NCBI GenBank assembly: GCA_963793275.1
Contig: CAWBZL010000004.1
Span: 744,001 to 808,000 of the forward strand
Length of the DNA stretch: 64,000 nucleotides
Reading direction: 5' to 3'
From: Marinirhabdus sp963793275
GTDB taxonomy: Bacteria > Bacteroidota > Bacteroidia > Flavobacteriales > Flavobacteriaceae
Position numbers and translations under genes: made by a program. The notes under the pieces are model-generated. The model was not told where the DNA came from and ran no database searches. It worked only from the letters and a program-made list of their open reading frames with translations. This document shows, piece after piece, positions 44,029-51,602 of this stretch. Each line of letters opens with the position of its first letter. Positions within the stretch are counted from its first letter, which is position 1.

Positions 44029-44577
44029 ATGAAAAAACTTTTTCTTACATATAAAAGTGTTGTTGTGTTTTTACTCCTTTTCTTGGGGAGTTATTTGGTG
44101 TTAAGTCTTATGTACGGATTGTATTTACGTCTTTCTAAAGACGGTGTATATGCGCCGGATTTTATCACGAACCTAGTGGCAAAGCAAACGACTATGGTGA
44201 TTGAAAGTTTAGGGTACACGGCCCAGGTGGTTCCGCATCCCAATCAGCCATCTATGAAGCTATTTGTGGAAGGTAAGTTTTTGGCCAGGATTGTAGAAGG
44301 CTGTAACGCGTTAAGCATTATAATTCTGTTTACATCTTTTATCATATCTTTCGCGCAGCGATTTAAAAAAACGGTATTGTATGTTTTTGCTGGTATTGCT
44401 ATTATTTATGCGGTAAATATTCTTCGTATAGCTATTCTAGCCATTGCCTTGTACACATACCCAGAATATCAACATACGCTTCACGGGGTTGTGTTTCCTG
44501 GAATTATATACGGAATGGTATTTATTTTGTGGCTTATTTGGGTGCGATTGTTAACTCCTAAAACAATATTGAAATGA
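44029..44577 (+). CDS. xrtF: Exosortase family protein XrtF
   Basis: This 182-residue inner-membrane cysteine protease-like transpeptidase has the catalytic Cys in RIVEGCNALSIII, the Arg in AVNILRIAILAIA and the His in HTLHGVVFPG, set in membrane helices as in exosortases. Exosortases process proteins bearing a PEP-CTERM-like tail and link them to surface glycan. XrtF is confined mostly to Bacteroidota. The partner gene overlaps its end by four bases. Confidence 0.92.
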   Translation: MKKLFLTYKSVVVFLLLFLGSYLVLSLMYGLYLRLSKDGVYAPDFITNLVAKQTTMVIESLGYTAQVVPHPNQPSMKLFVEGKFLARIVEGCNALSIIILFTSFIISFAQRFKKTVLYVFAGIAIIYAVNILRIAILAIALYTYPEYQHTLHGVVFPGIIYGMVFILWLIWVRLLTPKTILK

Positions 44578-45008
44578 GTAAAGGGGTGAAAATACTGTTA
44601 GTTTTAGTAGGCATTTCTTTATTGGTACTGATTAGATTTTATGCTGAAAATTTATTTTATGATCCATTGCTGAAATTTTTCAAAACACACCATACCACCC
44701 AGCCTTTACCAGAATTAGAAACCGGCAGGCTTTTATTTAATATGATCTTTCGGTATAGTAGTAACGGAACAATTTCAATTGCGATACTATGGGTGATTTT
44801 TCAGAAAAAAGGCGTTGTAATGTTCTCCGTTTTACTCTACACAATTGTATTAATAGTTCTAAGCACGGCATTCTTCGTATTGCTGAACACTTCCGAAGCC
44901 GGACAACATTTGCCATTGTTCTATGTACGAAGGTTTTTAATACATCCATTACTTTTACTATTGTTGGTGCCTGCTTTTTATTTGCAACGTGTTAACAAAG
45001 GGCTGTAA
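44574..45008 (+). CDS. Exosortase F system-associated membrane protein
   Basis: This 144-residue protein has about four hydrophobic helices (GVKILLVLVGISLLVLIRF, FSVLLYTIVLIVLSTAFFVL, IHPLLLLLLVPAFYL). It overlaps xrtF by four bases and so is co-translated with it. A protein of this kind regularly accompanies XrtF and carries its name from that company. What it does is unknown; a role in substrate recognition or helix packing is a guess. Confidence 0.85.
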   Translation: MSKGVKILLVLVGISLLVLIRFYAENLFYDPLLKFFKTHHTTQPLPELETGRLLFNMIFRYSSNGTISIAILWVIFQKKGVVMFSVLLYTIVLIVLSTAFFVLLNTSEAGQHLPLFYVRRFLIHPLLLLLLVPAFYLQRVNKGL

Positions 45009-45028
45009 AAAGAAATACTCAAAATTTG

Positions 45029-45036
45029 TACCTTTG
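45029..45036 (+). promoter_or_regulatory. -7 box before the DUF3347 gene
   Basis: TACCTTTG fits TAnnTTTG and lies 20 bases before ATG 45057. No TTTG at the -33 position was found, so it is half supported. If real it opens the metal module. Confidence 0.4.
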
Positions 45037-45056
45037 TACTTCAAAATAAAATTATA

Positions 45057-45617
45057 ATGAAACTGAATTATTTCATACCAGCACTTTTAGTGTTATTTGT
45101 ATTCGCATCTTGTAAAGACGAAATTAAAAAGGATACTCCGGAAACCGTAGAGGTAACATCTGGCGACGACGTAACCCAAACGAAAGTAAAATCCAAAACG
45201 GCAACAACAGAAGCGGTTTCTTTCAATGAACCGAAAATGAAAAAGGTTTTCGATAATTATATTGATTTAAAAGATGTGTTAGTGACTGCAAATGCCAGAA
45301 AGGCATCTGCGGTAGCATCAGATTTGATGACGGCATTTGCAAACGTTGGAGTGAATGATAAAGCGCTTATGGCAGCACAAAAAATATCTGAATCTTCTGA
45401 TATTGAAGAGCAACGTACTGCATTTGTTACACTTACTGCCGAAGTAGAAAGCCTTCTTAAAGATGAAATTGCCTCGGGAACTATCTACAAACAATACTGT
45501 CCTATGGCTTTTGATAATACAGGGGCTTCCTGGTTAAGCAGAAGTAGTGATATTGTAAATCCTTATTTTGGTGATAAAATGTTACGTTGCGGCCGCATAG
45601 AGGCTAAAATTGAATAA
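45057..45617 (+). CDS. DUF3347 lipoprotein, probable copper-associated
   Basis: This 186-residue protein has a lipoprotein signal ending VFASCKDEI and a mature part like DUF3347: FDNYIDLKDVLVTANARKAS, then YKQYCPMAFDNTGASWLSRS and YFGDKMLRCGRIEAKI near the end. DUF3347 domains occur attached to or beside CusB-like copper efflux adaptors. The Cys-Pro-Met motif (CPMAF) could bind Cu(I). It opens a block of genes with heavy-metal features and is followed 60 bases later by a permease. Confidence 0.85.
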   Translation: MKLNYFIPALLVLFVFASCKDEIKKDTPETVEVTSGDDVTQTKVKSKTATTEAVSFNEPKMKKVFDNYIDLKDVLVTANARKASAVASDLMTAFANVGVNDKALMAAQKISESSDIEEQRTAFVTLTAEVESLLKDEIASGTIYKQYCPMAFDNTGASWLSRSSDIVNPYFGDKMLRCGRIEAKIE

Positions 45618-45676
45618 CTTCCCGAATCGTTTTCTTCAAAATTGGGTTAAAGTTTAATTTTTTTTAAAACAAAACA

Positions 45677-46903
45677 ATGCATTCTTTTTTGAGACATTGG
45701 GCAGAAGCAGCATACACAAGCGCAGGTTTCTTCTGGATGGCATTGTGGGCATTTGTATTGGGTTATATTGTAAGTAGTATGATTCAGGTTTTCGTGACCG
45801 AAAAGAAAATGCAAGAAACAATGGGTGAAAACGCGGGAAAGAGCGTTTTGCTGGCTACTTTTTTTGGTTTTATTAGCAGTTCCTGCAGTTTTGCTGCACT
45901 GGCGTCTACGAAATCACTTTTTAAAAAAGGAGCAAGCTTTGTGTCATCTATGGCTTTTTTATTGGCTTCAACCAATTTGGTTATAGAGTTGGGGATTATC
46001 ATTTCTATATTTTTAGGGTGGCAGTTTGTTGTAGGAGAATATGTAGGGGGAGTGCTACTCATTTTGATCGTTTGGGTTTTAATTCGAATTATAAATCCAA
46101 GGAAACTTATCGAAAAAGCCCGAAAAAAGCTTAAGGACGATGAGGTAGAAGCCACGAAAAATAGTACTTCCTGGAGACAAAAAATCACTTCTACCAAAGG
46201 GTGGGTAAAAGTAGCCCGTCAATACAAAATGGAGTGGGGGATGGTGTGGAAAGATTTCACGATAGGTTTTACCATTGCAGGAGTTGTGGCTGCCTTTGTT
46301 CCGGATAGTTTTTTTCAGGCGCTTTTTATTAATAGTGGGCAAGGCACCACAGATTTCACTTTTTTAGAAGTGTTAGAACATGTTTTAGTTGGGCCCGTTG
46401 CTGCTTTTTTAACCTTCATAGGATCTATGGGTAACATACCATTGGCGGCACTTTTGTTTGGTAAAGGTGTAAGCTTTGCGGGGGTGATGGCATTTATTTT
46501 TAGCGATTTAGTGGTATTCCCCATCTTACGGATAAATGCGAAATACTACGGCTGGAAAATGTCGCTTTTTATCTTGTTTTTGCTGTTTACTGCTTTAGTC
46601 GGAACCTCAATAACATTACATTACGTGTTCGATTTCTTTAGTATTTTGCCAGATCCGTCTCAAGTTACTATAGGAGATAGCAATTATTTTCAAATAGATT
46701 ATACTTTCTTTTTAAATTGTGTTTTTTTACTTATTTCAGCGTATCTTGTATATGTAGGTTTCTTTAAAAAAACAGATGTGGAGTATAAAATGGGAGAAAT
46801 GGCACCAAAAAGTAAATTGCTGGAAACTATTCTAAAATATGCAGCGTTTGTTTGTTATGGGTGGTTACTAGTTGGCCTATTCGTAAAATTCTTTTTTATA
46901 TAA
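45677..46903 (+). CDS. DUF318-type permease, probable metal efflux
   Basis: This 408-residue membrane protein has about ten helices in two halves joined by a basic loop. The motif GFISSSCSFAALASTKSLFK (about residues 65-84) is typical of the DUF318/ArsP-related permeases, including the SO_0444-like copper or zinc exporters, and VAAFLTFIGSMGNIPLAALL is the second hallmark. Substrate identity is inferred from the copper-like company. Start ATG 45677 follows the DUF3347 gene by 60 bases. Confidence 0.85.
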   Translation: MHSFLRHWAEAAYTSAGFFWMALWAFVLGYIVSSMIQVFVTEKKMQETMGENAGKSVLLATFFGFISSSCSFAALASTKSLFKKGASFVSSMAFLLASTNLVIELGIIISIFLGWQFVVGEYVGGVLLILIVWVLIRIINPRKLIEKARKKLKDDEVEATKNSTSWRQKITSTKGWVKVARQYKMEWGMVWKDFTIGFTIAGVVAAFVPDSFFQALFINSGQGTTDFTFLEVLEHVLVGPVAAFLTFIGSMGNIPLAALLFGKGVSFAGVMAFIFSDLVVFPILRINAKYYGWKMSLFILFLLFTALVGTSITLHYVFDFFSILPDPSQVTIGDSNYFQIDYTFFLNCVFLLISAYLVYVGFFKKTDVEYKMGEMAPKSKLLETILKYAAFVCYGWLLVGLFVKFFFI

Positions 46904-46926
46904 GCATTTTAAGCATTGGTGAACCG

Positions 46927-46962
46927 AATGATTTAGGATATAAATCATTTTTCGTACTTTTG
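46927..46962 (+). promoter_or_regulatory. Palindrome and -7 box before the HYC_CC_PP gene
   Basis: TACTTTTG (46955-46962) is five bases from the ATG at 46968. Upstream lie 9-bp arms AATGATTTA (46927-46935) and TAAATCATT (46941-46949) around GGATA, covering the -33 region where no TTTG is present. The palindrome is placed where a repressor or activator would bind. Confidence 0.5.
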
Positions 46963-46967
46963 CACTA

Positions 46968-47378
46968 ATGAAAAAAATAATTTCCATTTTAATGTGCGTA
47001 TTGCTACTGGCAAGTACAAGTGGCGTGGCCTACGCTCAGCATTTTTGTGGAGATTTCGAAATGATGGCAACCATCACTCTTGGAGAAAAAAAACTTTCCT
47101 GCGGTATGGTAGCAATAGTAGACGATGCTTGCGCCAATGAAAAAGACGAAGAACACAGCTGTTGCGATAATCAGTACACAAAAATTACTACAGACGATAA
47201 TTTTACCCCTTCCCAAGATTCTTTTCAAGTGCCTATTAATTTTGTAGCAGCATTTGTTTCGGTTTTTGTTTTACAAACTGAACCTTTGGTTAGTGAAACG
47301 GCCGAAATTTACGCACTGTATACGCCGCCGCCACTCATAAAGGACATCCCCGTGCTTTATGAAACATTCCTCATTTGA
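46968..47378 (+). CDS. HYC_CC_PP-family secreted protein
   Basis: This 136-residue protein has a signal peptide (MKKIISILMCVLLLASTSGV) and the three hallmarks that give this family its name: an HFC motif (AQHFCGDFEM), a CC motif (HSCCDNQYTK) and a PP motif near the end (ALYTPPPLIKD). The middle is rich in Cys and acidic residues, suiting Cu(I) or other soft-metal binding. It precedes the TonB receptor, with a spacer of 114 bases. Metal delivery is an inference. Confidence 0.85.
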   Translation: MKKIISILMCVLLLASTSGVAYAQHFCGDFEMMATITLGEKKLSCGMVAIVDDACANEKDEEHSCCDNQYTKITTDDNFTPSQDSFQVPINFVAAFVSVFVLQTEPLVSETAEIYALYTPPPLIKDIPVLYETFLI

Positions 47379-47492
47379 TTTTTCTTTTGTAGTAGTGAAT
47401 CATGCGTAATACTCCTATAATTACTTCGGGAGCGTATCGTTATAGATCGCAACATATCAAATAATTTCAATTTATTTCAGAAAAAAACAATA

Positions 47493-49727
47493 ATGAGGAA
47501 ACTTATATATCTTCTATTATTAGTTCCGGTAGTAGCTGTTTCGCAGGAAAAAGTAGCAGGAATAGTATTAGAAGTCTTAAACAATAAAGAAGTCCCGCTA
47601 GGAGGAGCCAATGTATTTTGGCTGAATTCGGAAGTGGGCGATGTAACAGATTTTGACGGTCTTTTTGAATTACCATATCAGGAGGGAAGAACAAAACTTG
47701 TTATTAGTTATGTTGGGTACAAGTCCGACACGTTAACAATCACAGCACCCAGAAAAGTAAGACATGTCTTAACTTCAAAAGGTTCTCTGGACGAAATTAC
47801 CGTAACATCCAGAAAGAAGGCGACATCGAGATCGTTTTTAAGTTCGCAAAATGTTATAAACGTTAGCAGCGCAGAGTTATTAAAAGCTGCGTGCTGTAAC
47901 CTCTCCGAAAGTTTCGAGACCAATCCTTCCATAGATGTAAATTTTGCAGATGCCGTTACAGGCGTTCGGCAGATAAGAATGTTGGGGTTAACAAGTCCCT
48001 ATACCTTAATAACCGTAGAAAACATACCTGCTATCCGTGGCGCAAGGCAAGCTCACGGCCTAAGTTTTATACCAGGAACCTGGGTGGAGAGTATCCAGAT
48101 CACCAAAGGAGCTGGTAGTGTAGTGAATGGTTTTGAAAGCATTGCAGGGCAAATAAATGCCGAATTTGTTAAACCGCAGACAGATGATGACTTATTTATA
48201 AATGCCTATGGAGCCATTAATGGTCGTACAGAACTGAATATCCATTTTAATAGAAAAGTGAGTGATAAATGGGACACAGGACTCTATGTACACGGAAATT
48301 ACCGCGGTGTTGAAAATGATAGAAACGAAGACGGTTTTTTGGATACCCCGCTCGCAAAGCAAATTAACGTAATGAACCGTTGGCAGTATACCGATGCTGA
48401 AAAAGGTATTGTAAGCTTTTTTAACTTGCGATACATGAAAGACGACAAACAAATAGGGCAAACGGCTTTCAACCCTGAAACAGATCGCGGTACCACCAAT
48501 GCCTGGGGAGGTGAAATAGATACACAACATTTCGGGATTACAGGGAAATTGGGGTATGTGTTTCCGGAAATTCCCTACCAGAGTATGGGATTGCAGGTGG
48601 CATATAGTAACCACGATCAAAGATCTTATTTTGGGTTGAGACCCTTCGATATTAAGCACGAGAGCTTTTATGCGAATGCTTTATTCAACTCTATAATTAG
48701 CGACTCACGTCACAAGTTTAAAACGGGGCTTAATGCTACCTACGAAGATTATGATGAAGCAGTAGAAGGTATAGACTATGATAGAACCGAAAACTCCGTA
48801 GGCGCTTTTTTTGAATATGCTTACGACGACCTGCAAAACTTTACAATGACGGCTGGTCTGCGGGTAGACACCCACAATTTATTAGGTACATTTGTAACGC
48901 CAAGAATACACGCACGCTACACGCCCTGGGAAAAAGCAGCGATTAGGGCTTCGGCAGGACGCGGGAAGAGAAGTGCCAATATTTTTGTTGAAAATCAGTC
49001 ACTATTTTCAACAAATCGGACTATTTCAATTTTAAATACTGATGGTGAGATTTATGGTTTGGATCCGGAAATTGCATGGAATTATGGAATTTCTTTCCTT
49101 CAGGGTTTCGATTTATTTAAAAGAAGAGCAGATGTATCGGTAGATTTTTACAGAACAGATTTCCAGAATCAGGTAGTTGTAGATTGGGAGGATTCAAAAA
49201 GAATTCGGTTTTACAACTTGCAGGGCGAAAGCTATGCGAACAGTTTTCAGGTAGAATTTAGCTATAATCTAGCCGAACATCTTGATGTGCGTACTGCCTA
49301 TAAATTCTATGAGGTTAAGACAGACTATCTACGCGGAAAACTTGAAAAGCCATTAACACCAAGCCACAGGATTTTTGCTAATATTGCGTATGAAACTCAG
49401 TTAAACGAGCAGACAGGAGGTCAATGGAAATTCGATCTTACGTACAACTGGTTGGGAGAACAGCGGTATTCGTCTACGGTTTCTAACCCGGTAGACTTTC
49501 GACGTAGTGAGTATTCGCCATCTTTAGGAACTTTTAATGCCCAGGTAACCAAAGTGTTTAGTCCATCTTTTGAAATATATGCAGGAGCTGAAAACTTTAC
49601 AGACGAAACGCAGGATAACCCAATTATAGACCCGCAAAATCCCTTTGGTTCAAATTTTGATACTACATTTGTGTATGGTCCTATATTTGGTAGTAATTAT
49701 TATCTGGGGCTTAGATACAAATTGTAA
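47493..49727 (+). CDS. TonB-dependent receptor of the metal module
   Basis: This 744-residue outer-membrane receptor has a signal peptide (MRKLIYLLLLVPVVAVSQ), a carboxypeptidase-like regulatory domain (about residues 20-100), a plug with AACCNLSESFETNPSIDVNF and a barrel ending LGLRYKL. The Cys pair in the plug (ACCNLSES) is characteristic of receptors found beside copper genes. It probably takes up or exchanges a metal complex. The HMA gene follows 28 bases later. Confidence 0.9.
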   Translation: MRKLIYLLLLVPVVAVSQEKVAGIVLEVLNNKEVPLGGANVFWLNSEVGDVTDFDGLFELPYQEGRTKLVISYVGYKSDTLTITAPRKVRHVLTSKGSLDEITVTSRKKATSRSFLSSQNVINVSSAELLKAACCNLSESFETNPSIDVNFADAVTGVRQIRMLGLTSPYTLITVENIPAIRGARQAHGLSFIPGTWVESIQITKGAGSVVNGFESIAGQINAEFVKPQTDDDLFINAYGAINGRTELNIHFNRKVSDKWDTGLYVHGNYRGVENDRNEDGFLDTPLAKQINVMNRWQYTDAEKGIVSFFNLRYMKDDKQIGQTAFNPETDRGTTNAWGGEIDTQHFGITGKLGYVFPEIPYQSMGLQVAYSNHDQRSYFGLRPFDIKHESFYANALFNSIISDSRHKFKTGLNATYEDYDEAVEGIDYDRTENSVGAFFEYAYDDLQNFTMTAGLRVDTHNLLGTFVTPRIHARYTPWEKAAIRASAGRGKRSANIFVENQSLFSTNRTISILNTDGEIYGLDPEIAWNYGISFLQGFDLFKRRADVSVDFYRTDFQNQVVVDWEDSKRIRFYNLQGESYANSFQVEFSYNLAEHLDVRTAYKFYEVKTDYLRGKLEKPLTPSHRIFANIAYETQLNEQTGGQWKFDLTYNWLGEQRYSSTVSNPVDFRRSEYSPSLGTFNAQVTKVFSPSFEIYAGAENFTDETQDNPIIDPQNPFGSNFDTTFVYGPIFGSNYYLGLRYKL

Positions 49728-49755
49728 AAAATAAATTTTAATAAACATATAAATA

Positions 49756-50115
49756 ATGAAAAAGTATATCATAATATTATTAGTCGCAATGGTAGGAGTT
49801 ACCGCAACCGCACAGGATAAAAATGCAAGAGCAGTCCTGGAAGTAGATGGAATTTGCGGTATGTGTAAAAAGCGTATTGAAACCGCAGCAATAAAAACAA
49901 GAGGTGTAAAATCTGCCGTGTGGAATGTAGAAACCAAAGAATGCAGCTTAATTTTTGATGAGCGCAAGACAGATCTTAAAACTATAAGTCAGAATATAGC
50001 AGATGTTGGTCACGATACCAAAGAAATTAAGGCAACTGAGGAGGCATATAATAGTGTGCACCCCTGTTGTTTGTACAGAAACGAAGATGTGATAAATGAT
50101 CACGGTGGAGAGTAA
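49756..50115 (+). CDS. Secreted HMA-domain metal-binding protein
   Basis: This 119-residue protein has a signal peptide (MKKYIIILLVAMVGVTATAQ) and one heavy-metal-associated domain with VDGICGMCKKRIETAA (CxxC at about residues 35-38). It has an additional Cys pair near the end (VHPCCLYRNE). HMA domains bind Cu(I) or zinc through the CxxC pair. Being secreted, it would be a periplasmic metal carrier for the receptor or permease. A terminator follows at 50137. Confidence 0.88.
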   Translation: MKKYIIILLVAMVGVTATAQDKNARAVLEVDGICGMCKKRIETAAIKTRGVKSAVWNVETKECSLIFDERKTDLKTISQNIADVGHDTKEIKATEEAYNSVHPCCLYRNEDVINDHGGE

Positions 50116-50136
50116 ATTCCAATTTAAATTTCTATG

Positions 50137-50168
50137 AAGCTCATCTATTGTAGGTGGGCTTTTTTTTA
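50137..50168 (+). terminator. Terminator after the secreted HMA gene
   Basis: An 11-bp stem with G-U pairs, AAGCTCATCTA (50137-50147) and TAGGTGGGCTT (50151-50161), has a 3-base loop and a T run. It would reduce transcription into the next gene. Confidence 0.8.
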
Positions 50169-50192
50169 TAACTTGAAAACTTAAATACTTAC

Positions 50193-50930
50193 ATGAAACA
50201 AACCTATAGTGTTCAGGGGATGACTTGCAGTGGTTGCAAAAGCTCGGTGGAAAAACATTTATCTGAAATAGAAGGGGTTGCGCAAGTTTCAGTACATCTA
50301 GAGAAGGCTGAAGCTGAAATAATAGCATCAAAAGCTATTTCTGCTTCAGAACTTAATGATCGATTGCCGTCAAAATATACTGTTTCGGAACAAAACATTT
50401 TTAACACCAATACAATTTCAGCAAAAGAAGCAGAAGTATCTACAGAAGAAAAAACAAAATTACAGCAATTGAAACCGTTGTTATTAATTTTGGGTTATAT
50501 AACTTTAGCGTCTGTTCTAATGAACCTGAAAAACTGGGAAACCCGACAGGTAATGTTAGATTTTATGGGGGTTTTCTTTTTTGTGTTCAGCTTTTTTAAA
50601 TTATTGGATGTAAGAGGGTTTGCAAAGTCCTTTGCTATGTACGATCCATTAGCCAATGAATTTCCGGTATACGGAAAGATTTATCCTTTTATTGAATTAG
50701 CGTTAGGCATTATGTTTTTTATACGCTATGAAATTGAAATAGCACTCGCTTTAACTATTTGTCTTTTGGGATTAACAACCGTAGGGGTAACAAAAGCGTT
50801 ACTTGACAAAAAAAGCATACAGTGCGCCTGTCTGGGGACTGTATTGAACCTTCCTATGACGCTCGCTACCTTTATAGAAAATGCAATAATGATAGCGATG
50901 TCTTTGTTAATGATTACAAGTTGGGTGTAG
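50193..50930 (+). CDS. HMA domain fused to a MauE/DoxX-like membrane domain
   Basis: This 245-residue protein starts with an HMA domain (about residues 1-66; QGMTCSGCKSSVEKH with CxxC). It is followed by four or so hydrophobic helices (PLLLILGYITLASVLMNL onward) similar to the MauE/DoxX group, with the Cys pair IQCACLGT. MauE-like proteins are linked to disulfide or thiol chemistry at the membrane. The fusion suggests a membrane-bound metal-handling redox unit. It is the last gene of the metal module. Confidence 0.85.
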   Translation: MKQTYSVQGMTCSGCKSSVEKHLSEIEGVAQVSVHLEKAEAEIIASKAISASELNDRLPSKYTVSEQNIFNTNTISAKEAEVSTEEKTKLQQLKPLLLILGYITLASVLMNLKNWETRQVMLDFMGVFFFVFSFFKLLDVRGFAKSFAMYDPLANEFPVYGKIYPFIELALGIMFFIRYEIEIALALTICLLGLTTVGVTKALLDKKSIQCACLGTVLNLPMTLATFIENAIMIAMSLLMITSWV

Positions 50931-51020
50931 TATTAAATTTGTTTAGTTAAATTTTAGCTAAGACAGAATCTTCAATCGAAATACGACGTACATTTATGGT
51001 GTTCTTAGCAATGAGAATAT

Positions 51021-51054
51021 GAGTTATTTTTAATTAATTGATGAAAAATAACTC
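51021..51054. repeat. 11-bp inverted repeat upstream of a small basic protein gene
   Basis: Arms GAGTTATTTTT (51021-51031) and AAAAATAACTC (51044-51054) with a 12-base loop lie 22 bases before ATG 51076. It may be an operator or an RNA structure in the leader of the small gene. The arms are AT-rich, so the stem would be weak. Confidence 0.5.
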
Positions 51055-51075
51055 AGTAACTTAATACTAAATGTT

Positions 51076-51165
51076 ATGAAAGAACAAAAGTCAAATAAGT
51101 CTCCAAAGGCTCAGCCAAAACAGGCGCCTAAGAAGTCTCCTCAGACTACTCCTAAGAAGAAGTAA
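51076..51165 (+). CDS. 29-residue Lys/Pro/Gln-rich protein
   Basis: This is a short frame starting at ATG 51076 and ending TAA 51165. Its product is composed almost only of Lys, Pro, Gln, Ser and Thr (segments MKEQKSNKSPKAQPKQ and PKKSPQTTPKKK), with no hydrophobic core. A disordered basic peptide of this type could bind nucleic acid. An inverted repeat stands before it and a strong terminator after it (51247). The short length leaves a chance that it is not translated. Confidence 0.5.
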   Translation: MKEQKSNKSPKAQPKQAPKKSPQTTPKKK

Positions 51166-51246
51166 TTTGAGCCAGAAGTTTTAGTTAAAACTTCCCCGCA
51201 ATACAGGTATTTAATAGCTGTATTTTAAAAGTGAAATTTAAAAAAG

Positions 51247-51275
51247 AAACCGTCTTCAAAAGAGGCGGTTTTTGT
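51247..51275 (+). terminator. Terminator immediately before the 74-residue frame
   Basis: AAACCGTCTT (51247-51256) pairs with AGAGGCGGTTT (51261-51271) through nine or ten pairs including G-U, and a T run follows. It ends the small basic gene transcript and lies only 12 bases before ATG 51287. Confidence 0.75.
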
Positions 51276-51286
51276 ATTTTAGAGCT

Positions 51287-51496
51287 ATGATTTTAAAACC
51301 GGTTACCTTATTATATATAATTACATTAGTTGTTTTAATAGCTGCCATAGTCTGGGAGTATTATATTCAGCAGTGGATGGCATATCAGCCAGATGGTGGA
51401 GCAGATGTGGTGCGAACTGATTTATTTGTGATTTGGCCTTTGGTGCTTACTTTAGTTGCATTGTCTTTGTTCCGGCTTATGAAGAGCAGAAAATAA
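51287..51496 (+). CDS. Small two-helix membrane protein
   Basis: This 69-residue protein starting at ATG 51287 has two hydrophobic stretches (LLYIITLVVLIAAIVWEYYI and LFVIWPLVLTLVALSLF) and a short basic end. No family is recognised. The longer frame from 51272 begins inside a terminator hairpin, so the later ATG is preferred. No separate promoter is obvious between hairpin and gene. It converges on the groEL terminator. Confidence 0.55.
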   Translation: MILKPVTLLYIITLVVLIAAIVWEYYIQQWMAYQPDGGADVVRTDLFVIWPLVLTLVALSLFRLMKSRK

Positions 51497-51523
51497 TAAT
51501 TTTTTTCCAATTCAATTTTAAAC

Positions 51524-51555
51524 AAAAAAGACCCCCGCTAGAAAGCAGAGGTCTT
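51524..51555 (-). terminator. Terminator of groEL
   Basis: On the minus strand AAGACCTCTGC and GCGGGGGTCTT (plus-strand positions 51545-51555 and 51528-51538) pair along 11 positions including G-U, and a T run follows. It lies 47 bases after the groEL stop. Confidence 0.85.
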
Positions 51556-51602
51556 ACGAGTAAGTAAAGTCAAACTCTATTTTTGTCTGTGGCGACACGC
51601 CA

